64,000 bases of DNA, from positions 50,537,027 to 50,601,026 of the forward strand of contig CM047429.1 in assembly GCA_026168455.1 (NCBI GenBank), read 5' to 3'. Below the pieces are notes generated by a model. It saw nothing but the letters and a program-made list of their open reading frames with translations. It was not told where the DNA came from and did not search any database. Below, one piece after another: positions 1-13,279 of this stretch; position 1 is the stretch's first letter; each line of letters begins with the position of its first letter. Origin of the DNA: Theocolax elegans. Its lineage: Eukaryota > Arthropoda > Insecta > Hymenoptera > Cerocephalidae. A program made the position numbers and the translations under genes.

Positions 1-210
1 GTCACCGATCGCTAAATCACAACGCATCAAACGAACTGACAGTGCGAAATATCGCGAGAAAGTGAACTCAAAGTATAGTGAGCGACGAAATCGATCGTCA
101 AGCTCTTTATCCTCGGTGATGTGAGGTGCTCGCTCAAACGAGCACATCCTGCGATTACAGTCATCCGAAACGCCCAGACGTCGAGCTGATTTTCGAGTCT
201 CTCTTTAGTT

Positions 211-238
211 CTCTCTCTCTCCCTCTCCTCCCCCCTCC

Positions 239-285
<47 letters not shown>

Positions 286-293
286 TCTGTCTC
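211..293. repeat. CT microsatellite, interrupted
   Basis: About 80 nt of CT dinucleotides broken by CCCT and TATCT units. It makes Ser/Leu- and Arg/Glu-rich shadow frames on the two strands. Confidence 0.9.
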
Positions 294-1415
294 ACGCTGA
301 GGGGTCAAATTGGGTCGTTGATTCCTCGTTGGATAATAAATCGTCACCGGTTCGCTGGTCAAGTCGATCTGACTGACTCGCCACGCGTTTACGGCTTTTC
401 TCTTTTTCCGGTGTCCCATGAGCCCCTTAACGAATAGTCGTTATAATCGATATACCCACGCTACATCTTTATCGCGGTATAATTTTGTCCCCCAATTTCA
501 AAGAATGCTCAATGCATATCCTGCTTATTCATGCATTGACGATAATACATTTTTACGACAATTTGTTTCGATGCTAAGTATACCTACACACGATCGATCG
601 TCTAGTATTGTTAACATTACAGTGAAATTTATGCAATTTTGAATATTTGATTTCTGTATTTTGGTTAAGAAGAAAGGTTGAATCTGTTATAATTTGTCTT
701 CTTGCTGGTGACTTTTGAACGTCATTGTTGTCAAATGCTCGATATTGAACATTTTCCGATATTACCATTTCTTTATTGAACCTGCATGTTCATCAATTCA
801 ATTATTAGATTTTTATTTTACCATAATAATGCAATACTCGTTTTCCAACCTTACGAAAATGCAATTAAAAATGCTAACGAGATGCCTGCTCATTATTTTT
901 TCCATACAGACTCAATCGATTCGTGTTTTTTCGTTACCAATTAACGAAATTAATGATTTTGTAATTAATTAGTTACTGTAAATTTGGGTAAAGTGGAGAG
1001 ACGCAGATACATTAAACATAATTTTCGTTTAATGGAAAATGTTATACGTACAGCATTTTCCCACGAAGTAAAATAATACTCGAGAGCTACTGATTTTTTC
1101 AAATGTTCAACCCAAACCTCGAGTTTTTCTTTGAGGTAAAGAGTTTCTCGCAAATTGTACGGCTGCTAATTCGATACGCGAAAGTTTCGCACGAATGCAA
1201 AATTCGTTAACTACCGATTGACTAATAAGCCCCAAGGCAAATTGAATTTTTTTTTGACGATACCAGTTTTTTTTTTTTACTTTTTAGACGGGTGCCTTAA
1301 ACGACTATTATATTCGCCGATGACTTTGTAGCTTTTCTCTTGTTTCCCTTTATTTTTACGCCGGTCTCTTTGCTCCTTTGGCCTCGTCGCTCCTTATGTA
1401 CATCGGTCCTTTTTT

Positions 1416-1435
1416 GACGACGACGACGACGACGA
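1416..1435. repeat. (GAC)n trinucleotide run
   Basis: Six to seven GAC units following a T tract, at the left edge of a GC-richer CT-rich block (1.3-1.9 kb). Confidence 0.85.
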
Positions 1436-2184
1436 GAAAGTTTGAGAGAAGTATATAGCTCCTCGTCTGGCTTCCGCGCCCCGATTTATCCAAGTGGAAT
1501 GCGAGCGGGGCTCTTTTGGTTCAAAATCCACGTCGTACTTCTTCTCTTCTCCTCTCGACAGCGTCTCCCACTACGTCTTTCCTCTTTTATTTTTTTCTCT
1601 TTTACCCCCCCCCCACCCTCGCCCTCCTCCATCCCCCCGCCCGTCCCCTCCGCTCACTCTCTGCACATTTTCTCTTCGCGCGCTAGACTCTCTGTATGTG
1701 CAACGTCTTTGACAATCTTCGCGCTTTAGCCGAGCGCCGTGATTCGCTCGTTTTAAGAACAAGCGAAAATTCCCTGGCGAATGCAGGAAATGCACTTACT
1801 AAAACCTTTGAAGAATCAATCGCCCTCTCCCTTTATATCTCTCTCCCTCTCTATCTCTGTCGCTCTCTACCTTCACCTAAAACACATTTTTTATCCATTA
1901 TTTAACCTTATAATTTACTTTTTTCGTTTTTTTAGTGACGAAAAATTTCTAGGTAATCATTATCTAGATATTGTAGATAATATCATCTAGATATCATTAT
2001 TAAGCCGATTGCAGATCGTCGATTACCAAATTATAAAACGCATAAGCCGAATATTCAAACGCAATAGCTTTAATATTATAATCATATGATTTAACGTAAG
2101 TCATGCATGTGCATGGCGTACGTTTATTTAATTAACTTTCGTCTTTTATTATTTGTGTCGATTTAACGAATTGTACATATATTC

Positions 2185-2240
2185 GCGCACGCGCGTACAC
2201 ACGTACACGCGCACACACGCGTACACATACACCGCACACA
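2185..2240. repeat. CA/CG-rich alternating purine-pyrimidine tract
   Basis: Mixed CGCG, TACAC and CACA units; an alternating tract of the kind able to adopt Z-DNA. It lies in otherwise AT-rich sequence. Confidence 0.7.
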
Positions 2241-3960
2241 TATTCATATGGTACGTAAATAAACCGAGAAATACACGTGTAAACGATTTTTAAGTATTGC
2301 AACAAACTTTTACGAATACACGTTACATAGAGTTCCCATTAAATAAGAACGTGCCGATTTACAAAGCGAAACATACACAATTGTATTCGAGAGAACAAAC
2401 AGTGAAACAATTTTATAACTTCAAACGTTCACATATTTTATTTGTATTTCAACTATAGTAACGTGTAAATAAATACCTCTGCGTATATGTTGAAATAGAA
2501 TAATTTTGATTTTTTTTTTGTTATTCGCAAAATATCATCGATAGTTTGGGTTTTTACAAACTTCCTAGATATCGACATTTCGATATTGGAAGGTACAATC
2601 GACAGTACGTAAATCAGGTTGCTCATATCTAAAGAGGTGGCAACATCATTGAAACGATTTGTGGAGCATTTTGTTATTTTCACGATCAGTTTTCCATTTG
2701 TCGTTGATTCAACATTCTGCATAAGAAGTAATATTTGACAAATATTAATTTTCGATTGAAAAATATAACAATGAATCGACATAAATGCATATTACAATAC
2801 TTAACAGACATATGTACAGTATTATTATACATATTTAACTTCAATTGGTATTAGCAAGACAATTAAATAATAGGATTCTAATACGTCACTAAAAATTTTT
2901 CTTTTCCATGTCCTAATCATTAAATATCTTATGAATTGCAAATCTGATATATAACTCGAGTAATTTGAGAAGTTATATTACAGAAATATAAAGCGTAAAA
3001 AAGTGATTGTAGCTGGCAGATTTTACATACACCTTTCAAAAATCAACTTTTAATAGACAAATGATTGGCGTAATAATGAACTGATATGAAAAATACAAAG
3101 TAGCTAAAGTCCATTGGCGATAAAACAGGTAACGATCGATCACTGCGAAGGCAATTTTCAGCAGTTTTTTATTACAATATCGTAATGACGTTTTCAAATT
3201 TATTTTTAAGTTTAATTTTTAACAAATATGATATTAATTTATGAAAATTAATTGAAATCAATTAAAATTTAAAATCATTTTCATATTTATTTTTGGGTAA
3301 ATTACGTTTGAAGATAGAGTTATATAAAAAAAAAATTTTCACCTAATCTAAAATTTTTGTGGCATTTATGAAGTAAAACTATTAACTTTTTTTGAAAATT
3401 TTAACAAAATAGAATTGATTTAACCAAATTTATGAAGAAAAATGTGTCAGTATTCGGTGCCAAATGCTCATTTCGGCACATCAAATTTCAGATTTATTTG
3501 TATATTTTGTGAGTACTTTTGCAGGGAATTGTTTAAACTTTACATAAGCTGTTTTTATTAAAACAGTTAACATTTCTTTTATTAGAATAAATATTTATCA
3601 AAAACTAAATTAAATATTTTTATTTCTGTATAAAAAATTTATTTTTTAATAATATATTTTTTTGTTTTTATAAAGTTGTAGCAAATACTTTAAAAAAAAA
3701 TTTTTTAATTTCAAATTAATTAAAATATTGATGATACCTTTAACTGGATAACTTCTGTTAAAACGATTATATCTTATTGAAAATGTTCAAAAATAATTAT
3801 ATTTATACTATAGAAATATGCCACCAAAATTAAAATGAATAATTTTATAAAGAAAAAAGATATCTTTATACTTTCTGAACGTAACTTCACCCTTAAATTA
3901 TCAGAATTAAATAAACTTGTATGTGTTTGATTGTTTGAAAAAATAAATTGAAAACTTGGG

Positions 3961-4700
3961 ATTCAAAGGTTGTAGAACTAAGCTGACTCGATAAGTGGCG
4001 ATGGAATTGATTCATCCCTTAGGCAAGAAGAGAAACACGGAGCAACATTGCCAAGGTCCGATGTGGGTATGCGAAAAATGAGGCATGGGTAGAGTACTCC
4101 CTGGTGAAAGGCATAGAGCGGACACCAGAGCAATAAATAACATTCTCACGAGCTATGTATATACGCGAAATAAATTATAGATTTTATTTGGCAAGATGGA
4201 AAAGTTGGGTGGGTGCCGCGCGGGGCCAATTTACATACTAAAATTCATCCCTTCGACGCGGCACGGTTTTCCCCGTGGAGAAAGCCTCGGCACCGGAACT
4301 TTTCTTTAACGCGGCCATGAATCACCGTTGGTAGCCAAGAAGGGGAGAGATGCCCGGGCAGCTGATAAAGCGCCGTCGTCGAAGGAGATGACCCGGGTCA
4401 ACGTTATAGGCATGCAAGCGCAACTTTTGAGCGCAAGCATTCGCGACTGATCCTTCGGGGACACTTTATAAGGCTAAAACGACGAATCCTCCAAAGTTTG
4501 ATCTTTCTCCTTCTTTTTCGCGCGCACGTAACGTTCGAGGATACGTACTTCGTGCATCCGGGTCATACAATTTTACACCGCATTTATATCAGACGGCTAA
4601 TTCCCACAGTTTACCCTGTTCGGATCTAGCTCCCTCTTTCTCTCTTCCTTTCGATCTCTTTGGTTCTCCCTGGTTTTCGCGGAACGCCCGATTCCCTTGT
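3961..4700. other. GC-richer block, possible conserved regulatory DNA
   Basis: Composition and complexity rise sharply relative to both flanks, with no repeats and no clear frame. Sites such as cccgggcagctgataa and atgacccgggtcaacg (E-box, GATA and nuclear-receptor-half-site-like) are present. An antisense open stretch at about 4806-4598 (minus) reads CREIEQYFELHPGKRR near a GTAAGC donor-like site but has no ATG. Confidence 0.3.
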
Positions 4701-6052
4701 CGCTTACTTTCTCGTGGGGATTCGATTCCTTGGATTATTCTTCTTTTTCCGGGATGTAGCTCGAAATATTGTTCGATCTCTCTACATAAATTTACCTACG
4801 TCCACAGTGAAGAATTGGTTTGCTCCTTTGAATATCGCATTTACTTCGCTTTTCTCTGCACGTTCAACTGATTTTTTGCATACGGTATGCAAAACTAGAA
4901 GAATAATCTTTTAACATCTTCTAATCCACGTTGTTTACATTATATTCACAATGAAGGCCATCCCATGTTACCAATATATATAGTTATTTCAAGCAGATTA
5001 TCGACCACTGAACATCGAAGAAAAACTTCCTTTGATTAAAATTTATAATGTGTGAAGTGATTGATGATGAGATGACGCTGAATTGTGCGATATTACAGTC
5101 AATTAGTTAATTACATTACTTTAATTATGTATATAAAAAACTTGCAATTTTTCATTTGTATTCTGGTATTTAAATTACAGTTGTTTTACGCATCCGAATG
5201 ATGCTAATTATTTTTCCATACAAAAGTTTCCAACGAGCTGGGTGAAAACTGAGCTATTCCGGTACACTGGAAAGAAAATGCACGTCTGCGTAATTTCGTT
5301 AACGCAACGTGCGTAGTTTATATACTTTTGCTCGTACTGAAAGTGAACAAACTTTCCGTTTCACATTGTCCAGACACCGCTGTTTAATAGGCTGAAGAGA
5401 TATGTACAATTTATTATTCTGAAGCAGGGGAGACTGAAGTAAACTGTCTCTGGAAATGTAATTTTTACGAAATAAAACTACTTGAATATATATAAAATAT
5501 ATTATTAAAACATTAAATCATAAATATAACTTTTTTATAATTATTGTATTTATGCATATATCTGCAAATATTACGTATATGCATCGAGGAATATTATTAA
5601 AAATAACGAATGCATTATACAGAATTTGAAATGTATAGTAAATATAAAGTATTTGAATAAATAGTTATTATTTATTTAATAATTTTGAAATTTAACGTAG
5701 TTGGATTTCATTATTTTGTATTATTATTCGTAAAAATATAATATTCAATATTTCGTTTGATTATGCACGTATAAAACTTCCCGAGATTATAAAATATATT
5801 AAGAAAAGCAACACGTTTATTACAAAGTAGTAATGTAGGGTCTGTCGTAGTTATAGCTCGAGGGAAGAAATAAAAGTTAAGAATGGGGCAAACATTGCGA
5901 GTATAAACAGTGAAATAAAGGAAACCGCGGCGAAAATCTCTTAAAAATCTTTCTAGCTCGAAACTTACGAATCCAAGCCTTATCGGCATTGTCGCGCGGG
6001 CGCGTACAAACGCGCGTATATACTGCACACCCGTAGAGATGTACACCTATAC

Positions 6053-6079
6053 AGAGAGAGAGGGAGAGAGAGAGAGAGT
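6053..6079. repeat. GA microsatellite
   Basis: GA dinucleotides with one GGGA interruption, followed 130 nt later by a CACACGCG tract at about 6209-6233. Confidence 0.85.
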
Positions 6080-6408
6080 AACGCAGAGAGTACGCGAAAT
6101 GGCGCAAAGGGAGTATAACGTGGGAGCCAGTCGCAGAGTCGGAGAGAAAGATAACGATAGAGTTTCCCCCGCATAATCTTGGCGGGGTTCTTGTGCATGT
6201 TAAGTCCGCACACGCGCACACACGCGCACACATTGTGCACTACGAACGCGGGAATGGTGCTGGCGGGCCATAAAGGCAACTCGAGGGGCGGAGGGGGGGT
6301 TAGAGAGTAGACCGCCCATGTATCTCCTGGGTTGCGCATTGTAAAGACGGAATTGTATAAAGAAAATAAATTATATACGACTGCACGCGGGCCCAGATAC
6401 ACTCTTAC

Positions 6409-6440
6409 TCTCTCTCTCTCCCTCTCTCTCTCTCTCTCTC
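6409..6440. repeat. CT microsatellite
   Basis: CT dinucleotides with one CC interruption, on the opposite strand sense to the GA array 350 nt upstream. A second, shorter CT run is at 6641-6660. Confidence 0.85.
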
Positions 6441-7767
6441 GGAGTCGTACTCGCGCGCACTACTCAGTCCTAACGGTCGCAGCTCGTTCGACTTTCCAAA
6501 AGTTTACCCTCTACACTTGTATGTACTATACTCTATAGATCATTGCAATTTCTCCGTCTTCTATATCTCTTTTCTCGAGCTATACGACAAAGATTACTCT
6601 TACTGTTTTATCAGCACTCGGGTTAATACAAACGCATATACTCTCTCTCTCTCTCCCTCTGTGTGCCTTGTATATAGTTTATTTGCTACCCAAGTCCAAC
6701 ACCCCTTATGTATACCACCTTCATCCAAAACATTGCGTTACCCGGGATCCTTGATTAATCTTTCATTGGGAAACGCTTTTCAAATTTATACTCTCCTTTT
6801 CCACTCGTAATCTATATTAAATGTATTTTCATTTTGCAGATGCAATGTAATTTAATTCATTCCTTGATTCATTTTTAAAATTACGACTTTACAGATTGCA
6901 TTTTCTGCTTTTACTATTTTTTCTTATTAACTTATTTCTTTAATATATCTTTGAATTTGTATAAACATCTACGTACATTTCAAATACAATGCTTTAGCCT
7001 GACTATTCGCAAATATTGTGCACCTACTTAATCTTTTGCGACAAATAGTATATATATTACGACGGTATTTCAGATGAGAGTTTTACATAATATTTCGATT
7101 ATATATAAAATATAATTCGAAGACAATGTTTTATTAAATATTTCATATTTAAATGTAATAAAGTTGCTTAATCTAATGAAAAAATAATGCTCGTATGATA
7201 TTAATTTATTATAGCTTTAGTTTAACAAAATTTTATAATAAGAGAAACAATAATATTATATATTCTCGAACTGTAGATATTCATTATCTAAATGGTATCA
7301 ACTATTTTTCTTTTTATGAAAACCATAAAAATTAAGTTATTATTATTGAGTTACTGTACCAAAAAACATTAATTTATTCAATTTATGTAGACTCAAAGTT
7401 ACATTCCGAAAAGTATTATTATTTCTAATTTGCGTATACGGTTGACCCAAATACACGAATGTTACATTAATTTCCAGGTAGATATCGATCCACTGTCGTT
7501 ACAAAAATACTAATAATAATCACCTATCGGTACTTCAAACATTTCGGTGTAATCAAAACTTGTCCATAACGTTACTTGATTAAGCGAGAGAGGCAGAGGC
7601 GCGCTTATTAACCCACATCTTCGAGTTCCGGAAAAAAAGTTGTATTTTTTCGTCTTCCGATCCATGTATAGGGAGGATGAGAGGAAGAGGGGGAGAGAGA
7701 GAAGAGGGAGCACATGGCCCACCGGTGCTGCTACTGGAAATCCCTAAAGTTTTGATCAGGGTGCGTG

Positions 7768-7806
7768 TATATATACGTGAGTGCGCGCCCAGAGCTCGTT
7801 AGTTCT
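7768..7806 (+). promoter_or_regulatory. TATA box plus initiator-like pair
   Basis: TATATATA at 7768-7775 is followed 33 nt later by CGTTAGTTC, with A at 7801; TTAGTT matches the initiator TCAGTY at 5 of 6 positions. The GC-rich run between them and the start of the GC-richer block at 7780-7870 fit a core promoter. No good coding frame follows, so a non-coding or 5' UTR start is all that could be claimed. Confidence 0.22.
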
Positions 7807-8977
7807 ATTTTTACTCGGCTCGCGTGTGCCTTCGACGGGAACGCGCCCGCTGTTCTGTCCCTTACAGTCCCCTCTGTCACTTTTATTTATTATTAATCTG
7901 ACAGTTTACCTAATTCTATTACCCATCGCATTGTTGATGATGTATACACGGCCACTAGATATACAGAGATTTACACTCGTTGAAACCTTGTTTACCTCTT
8001 TCTTCTTTTATTCTAATTTGTACTTCTTCCTTCGTTTATCGCTATACCTCGTTATAAAACTTGCATTACCTCTTAATTAAGCATCGTAATTAAAAAATCC
8101 CTTCTTAGGAATATACATATATATACAGGTGTATAAGAATACACAGACCTATTGCGCACGGATTAATTAAATACACGTATTTTTAATGGAAAATCTTGCA
8201 ATATGGTTGCATTTTTTATCGAGTCAGCTCGGAAACTGAAGCAAAATCGGGCGTATATATATGCATACATGTGTACACATATTCATAAATTCTTTTCTTG
8301 AAATAAAAAAAGATACTCGTAGAGTTTCGAAATAAAACTTTTGTTAGCCTATTTTACACAGAAATTTTGTTAAGAGATTAATAACTTTTTTTTCGAATTA
8401 ACGCATGTTCATGCATAGCCGCGAAACTTTTGATTAAAATAACTTAAACCCAATATTTTATTATTATTTTAATTTATACCGAAAATAATTTTTAATGTTT
8501 CATTGGCATTACGAGGATCATCGACGTGACACATATAACCACAAGGCCCGACTCTTTATATCGCGTTTAATAAATAATAATAAAATTGCAGAGGGTGACA
8601 ATACAAAGCGAATCCGCGTACACCAATCACTGATTAATCGTTTGAAAACGAACGATTAATTGTGTTTATAAATTTAAATTTGTATCGTCATTGGAAATCC
8701 TTTGATCAAAACCAGTGAATCGTCAGATATGCGTGTTCTCGACGAAGCGACTGTCGATAGGATTATCGGTTTAAAACGACTACCGAATTTTCCAGTAGCG
8801 GGCGGGGTCGTTAAAATCGACGCGAGGAAAGAACCGAGCGTCACGCTGCTGCACACATTGACTAAAACTCAACGCTTTATTTTTGGAGGTTTAGGGGCTT
8901 GCGCGTTCACAATTTGAGATTGACTTAAGCATACCTAACGTGGGGCCCGTTAGGATCGCTCGAAGCGAATGTTTCAG

Positions 8978-9040
8978 GTGCCAAGACAACCGTGTGATGC
9001 GGAACACCTACAATTTTGATGTACACAGGATTCCGCGAAT
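8978..9040 (+). CDS. Possible 63-nt exon
   Basis: An acceptor, gaatgtttcAG, is followed by 63 nt that are open when entered in phase 2, reading CQDNRVMRNTYNFDVHRIPR. It ends at CGAAT|GTAAACACC, again in phase 2, so it could be skipped without shifting frame. Composition is coding-like (mixed charged residues, no runs). The donor is only moderate, and neither neighbouring exon is identified. Chance is a real possibility. Confidence 0.18.
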
Positions 9041-9099
9041 GTAAACACCTACAGCAATTATTCTATTACGCAGTGTATACGTGTACACTTAGATATTCT

Positions 9100-11760
9100 G
9101 GAATTCAAACCCGGATTATAATAAACGCACATTCTCCAAAAATACGTCCTTCGCTCTCTTGTATTTAAATTGCCACTTTGACAATTACGTAATAAAGTCT
9201 CTTAATTAACTCTCAAGTCGTATCGATTATTTTCGTTTGTAGTAAAAATATCATTTTTGTAAAAATAATATTGAAATTCAGTGTTCACGGGTCACGGGTC
9301 ACTCGGCATTGCATTAAACTTCAGAGTAACTAGTAAAATAGTTCTTCTGCGTTTCTGTAGAACGCGTTATCTGTACTCGCAACTCGCGGATCCGCGAATC
9401 CACAATTCGTCCATCTAAGGCGAGCCCGCGGTAGAGAGGCAGGAAGCATCCAGGAAAGGAGGATTCGACTCGCGAGATTAAATTTTGCGAATGGCTCTTG
9501 TCGAAGGTTTGCTATAGGATGCGTCTTATCTTGGGACCGTTGCAGATAGTCCATAAAACAAACCATAGGATGAAGCAATGTTTTCCCGGGCACCTCGGGT
9601 TTCTCGTTGAGTGGCGCTTCGATTCCAGTGAAATGCAAAAACAGCCAACATTAAATCGTAACGATCTTGGCTGAATTGAGATGCTACTCCTCGGCTCTTG
9701 CTCGTATACAGTTCTGATCTTCATTCTGCATGTACAAACCATTCCACTGTATAAATCTTTTATAAGATTTTAAATTATTTTTTACTTTATTTTTATTAAC
9801 AATCATAGTTATATTTAACCTAGTGCATTATTTAATTATATCGATTTCCGACAATGTAATATTTAATTATATAAAAACGCACACACTGCTTTTTAATGGA
9901 TTACATAAATAAAAAATAAAAGGAAATTTACCGAAAGATCCTAAATACACATTAAAAGGATTGAATAAGTCGAGTGGCCTGAATTTAACACCAAAAGTCT
10001 ACCCTTCATTGGTTCAAGTCTTTTTTTGCTGAAAAGGCACCGGAGACGTGCTCGTTAAGACTTTTGAAGCAAAAGGTAATAGCGAAGAAACTTGTGTTGT
10101 AGGTCAGTCCTTCGTTAATTGACAACTGGTACAATTAGACAACTAATAACCGCATGAATATTGCGTAATTAAAATAAATGTATCCACTCAAATCGCTTTA
10201 AAATGTATTCTAAAGGTTGTGTGTATAAAAGTGAGGTCATTCGAAGAGAACATGACTTCGTAATTTACTTGAACTATATGCTATACAAATTTTATCAAAA
10301 ATTCCGTATGAATAATAATGTTATTTACTTTGTAATTTTAATAAATATTCCAAAACAATAATCTATTGTTCTGCAAGCTCATAATATGCTTACGTCTTGA
10401 AAATTAAAGTTTACATACTGAACATATTAAAAATATATATATATGCTTATATATGCTTAATATATTAAAAAAATAAATATAGTCTCCGGAATACTTATTT
10501 GTAACCTGATAAAATAAGTAGACTATAGAAGTACCATGTAGCTTTACAAGGCGTATGTTAAAAATACCATTAAAATATCATTTTCACTGCTTCGAACATG
10601 AATCGAGTCTTCGGAGTCGTGAAACTCTTACATCAAGAATTTCTATACGATGAGCCCCAGAATGACAACTTAATCGATTTTAACTGTTGAAAATTCTTTT
10701 TCCTTATAATAGTCGCTTTGTAGATTGAATTTTAAAAAACTTCAGAGCAAAACTATAAATGTTGTTTTATAATAAAAAAAATTAATTTGCAACATGATAA
10801 AAATGAACTTCTAAATTTGATCTGTACATATACTTTTTATAGTTCGTAGAGCATAACTTTGACCAAAAAGAACCGATTCGAATAAACTTCGGTTCATTTA
10901 ATTATTCTCAACTTTTTATTCTGCTTTTTCTTGAGTTCAAGTTATCCCTTTATTTCTTAATATTTAATAGACAATAGTTTATCGTTTTTAAGAAGATAAA
11001 GCTGTTTTTTCTTTGTAAATTCAATTTTAATTAGAAACTTGCAAAATTCTAAAAAAATGTATAAACGAGTGCGTTATACTTTTTTTGTATTCAACTTGGT
11101 ATGTTGCTTCACTAATTTAAGTGAATTATACAGAATTTCGTAAGGTTAATGTTAGGAAAATTAAGAGAATATGGTAATTGTTGAAAACATTGTCTTCTTA
11201 TAATAAATTAAAAGAAATAAGCGCAATAATCACGTATTAAAAAAATTCCGTGCATTACAAAGTTAAATGAGCTCGCTAATTTTATAATTGAAGAAGGTAA
11301 ATATGTAGGATAAGAAAATTGTGCAACATCCACGAGGGTATCCGATAACGTTATCTCCGTAGATTTTGTATACTGTACAAATGTTTGCATATTTATCCAT
11401 GCACAAGATCAAATGAAACTTGCTCGGTAATACGCGATACAAACAATTACGTGGTAAATTTTCCCACGTTAATTTAATTTGTAAGCGAATATTCACATTT
11501 TATTCAGAGGTATATAGCTTTATTATTTTAATTTGAGAAGCACGGAGGATCTTTCTCTACCAAGTAAACAAATAAAATTTATAATATGTTAAATTCGAAC
11601 TCGTAGGTATAAGTACATCCACTTTTATTATATGCACGTAATTGTAAACACCATATTTATATTACATTTAAAATTACATTTCTCAATTATAAGGGTCTGA
11701 GTCGAAACTAATGCAAACTCTCGATTCAGAAATATTATACATGCAATTTAAATAAAAAGA
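9100..11760. other. No gene seen; AT-rich
   Basis: A 102-codon minus frame at 9638-9330 lies in a slightly GC-richer patch and reads MHFTGIEAPLNEKPEVPGKT at its start. I see no domain or convincing splice signals. The remainder is AT-rich without repeats of note. Confidence 0.4.
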
Positions 11761-11824
11761 GTAATTGCACTTGCATTCAAGTTTATTGTTAGAAAGAGAA
11801 CGAACGAATGTTTTGGTGAAGAAA

Positions 11825-12157
11825 TTAAAGTACCCTCCAAGAAAACCTTTTTCCTGTTTTTTTTTCTGTTTGTTTACTAGGGCGTGTAGACCACGTCCAA
11901 AAATTGGAAAATCTTCGTCGTGGATAAAGAAGTGCGCAAGCTATTCGCATTGAAATACCTATACAATTTGAGGAGGCCTCGCAATTTCTTAAAAAGTTCT
12001 TCGCTCGAGGTAGGACTCGGCTTGATCCAAGATGCCCGATTTTCGAACTTTGTTTCCCCTCGTTACTGGCGTCTGCCGATAGAACTGTAGGCTCTGCGAA
12101 CCAGTCGATGCTCTCCCCCTTCCTCACCCCAATCCCATCGGTTTCGCAAGTTGACAT
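11825..12157 (-). CDS. 110-codon open frame, unverified
   Basis: An ATG frame on the minus strand reading MSTCETDGIGVRKGESIDWF and onward through EPTVLSADASNEG and a Lys/Arg-rich end. Composition of the first 60 residues is coding-like. A donor-like GGG|GTGAGG follows codon 10. There is no recognised domain, no acceptor support and no polyadenylation signal that stands out. The GC-richer context makes a chance frame likely. Confidence 0.15.
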   Translation of the reverse strand: MSTCETDGIGVRKGESIDWFAEPTVLSADASNEGKQSSKIGHLGSSRVLPRAKNFLRNCEASSNCIGISMRIACALLYPRRRFSNFWTWSTRPSKQTEKKTGKRFSWRVL

Positions 12158-12493
12158 ATACTCTTATGCTCTTTGTGAGCTAGCGTACCCATACCTGCGT
12201 AAGCTCGTTTTTCGCGCTTTCTGCGAAAAGCTTTGCAATCGTTGCGCGAAAGCTGTAATGCATGGGGATTGTTTTTCACTCGGCGCTTTTTATCCCGCTT
12301 TCGCGCTTTAGAGCCAACCATTGATTTCGTTGTCGTCGACGCGTTTGTTTTCCTCGGCGTCGCTGCTTCGTGTTTTCCGCTTCGAATATTCAAGTGCGCT
12401 TTAACGCGCTAGTTACGTTGCACATATTCGAAAAAGTATTTCTTTTTTTTTTCGCGCGTACCCGACGATTTGCCAACCCACCGAGGGAAACGA

Positions 12494-12537
12494 GTGTGTG
12501 TGTGTGTGTGTGTGTGTTATGTACGTGTACGTGTACG
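12494..12537. repeat. GT microsatellite with GTAC extension
   Basis: About twelve GT units followed by GTACGT repeats, in a GC-richer stretch (12.0-12.6 kb). Confidence 0.85.
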
Positions 12538-12978
12538 GGAAAAGCGCGGATTCTCTTGGATCCCGAATCGTTAATTTCGATTTTCTTTCCCGGCGTATAC
12601 CAATCGATCCGATATAATAAATTTGCCCATTCGCTTTGTATATTTCATCCCACCGATGAAACTTTAACAATTTAATATCTCCTCTGATTTGATCCCGTAA
12701 ATTTGCAATATTGCTTGCGAATTAAAATGAATTTTTTAATATTCATCGTTGGAATGAAGTAGAAAATTGGATTTCGCAAAATTAGTCCTCGATGAATATA
12801 CGGAATTGCTATGTACATTGAGTTAAAACGGGATTGGCTACCTACCTCGAGAGTTATCAGAATTTAGTGATAATCGTTATCCCTTCGGCATTTATCGATG
12901 CCGTCGTTTAATTTTTAAGACAAATAATGTCAAATTTTACAAAGCTTTACGGAAATTCATCGGTGAAAAACGACCGGA

Positions 12979-13279
12979 TCATCCGTTCATCCAATATTTG
13001 TTCTCCCAGGATTTTTGATATCCTTTTTTTTTTTTACATTTCCAAAGATAAATAAATTTAATTAAATTCCGGCAAACGAATCTAACAGTTGCAGGTTCTT
13101 CGGTATACGGGGACAATTGACAAGTTTCGCCATGAAATTGGTTCCGCGATGACTGCGCCTCGAGCGCTAAAATCGCGAGTGCTACACAAAGTCCATCTTG
13201 ATGCATATGTAATTTAGTACTCGGTTGCAACATTGAATGATGTAAAATAATTCCGAGTGTGAATATGTAGAGCACAAAG
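12979..13279 (-). CDS. Possible second exon joined to 14717-14626
   Basis: An open minus-strand frame ends in TGA at 12981-12979. Entered at the acceptor cttagcAG|C (exon start 13279), it is in phase with the donor at 14626, so the two exons would encode about 130 residues. The peptide has a hydrophobic run (FVLYIFTLGIILHHS), a second one around GLCVALAILALEAQ that resembles a signal or membrane segment, a cysteine-containing part (ETCQLSPYTEEP, RFVCRN), and a Lys-rich end. An ATTAAA-type polyadenylation variant lies about 70 nt downstream. The polypyrimidine tract is weak. The inner ATG before HQDGLCVALAILALE could instead start a secreted protein with this exon as its first. Unrecognised. 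Confidence 0.22.

Larger units (their letters stand above)
300..3960. other. No gene seen; AT-rich with one CT-rich block
   Basis: Mostly AT-rich. The 1.3-1.9 kb part is richer in C and CT runs. The longest frame, 109 codons on the minus strand at 2782-2453, is AT-rich, has no recognisable domain, and is about what chance gives at this composition. Confidence 0.5.

Noticed and set aside
2453..2782. 109-codon AT-rich minus frame
   Set aside because: About one or two such frames are expected by chance at this base composition, and no domain is visible.
5877..6402. Overlapping minus frames rich in Ser, Leu, Cys and Arg
   Set aside because: Products of the GA and CACGCG repeats at 6.05-6.23 kb read in several frames.
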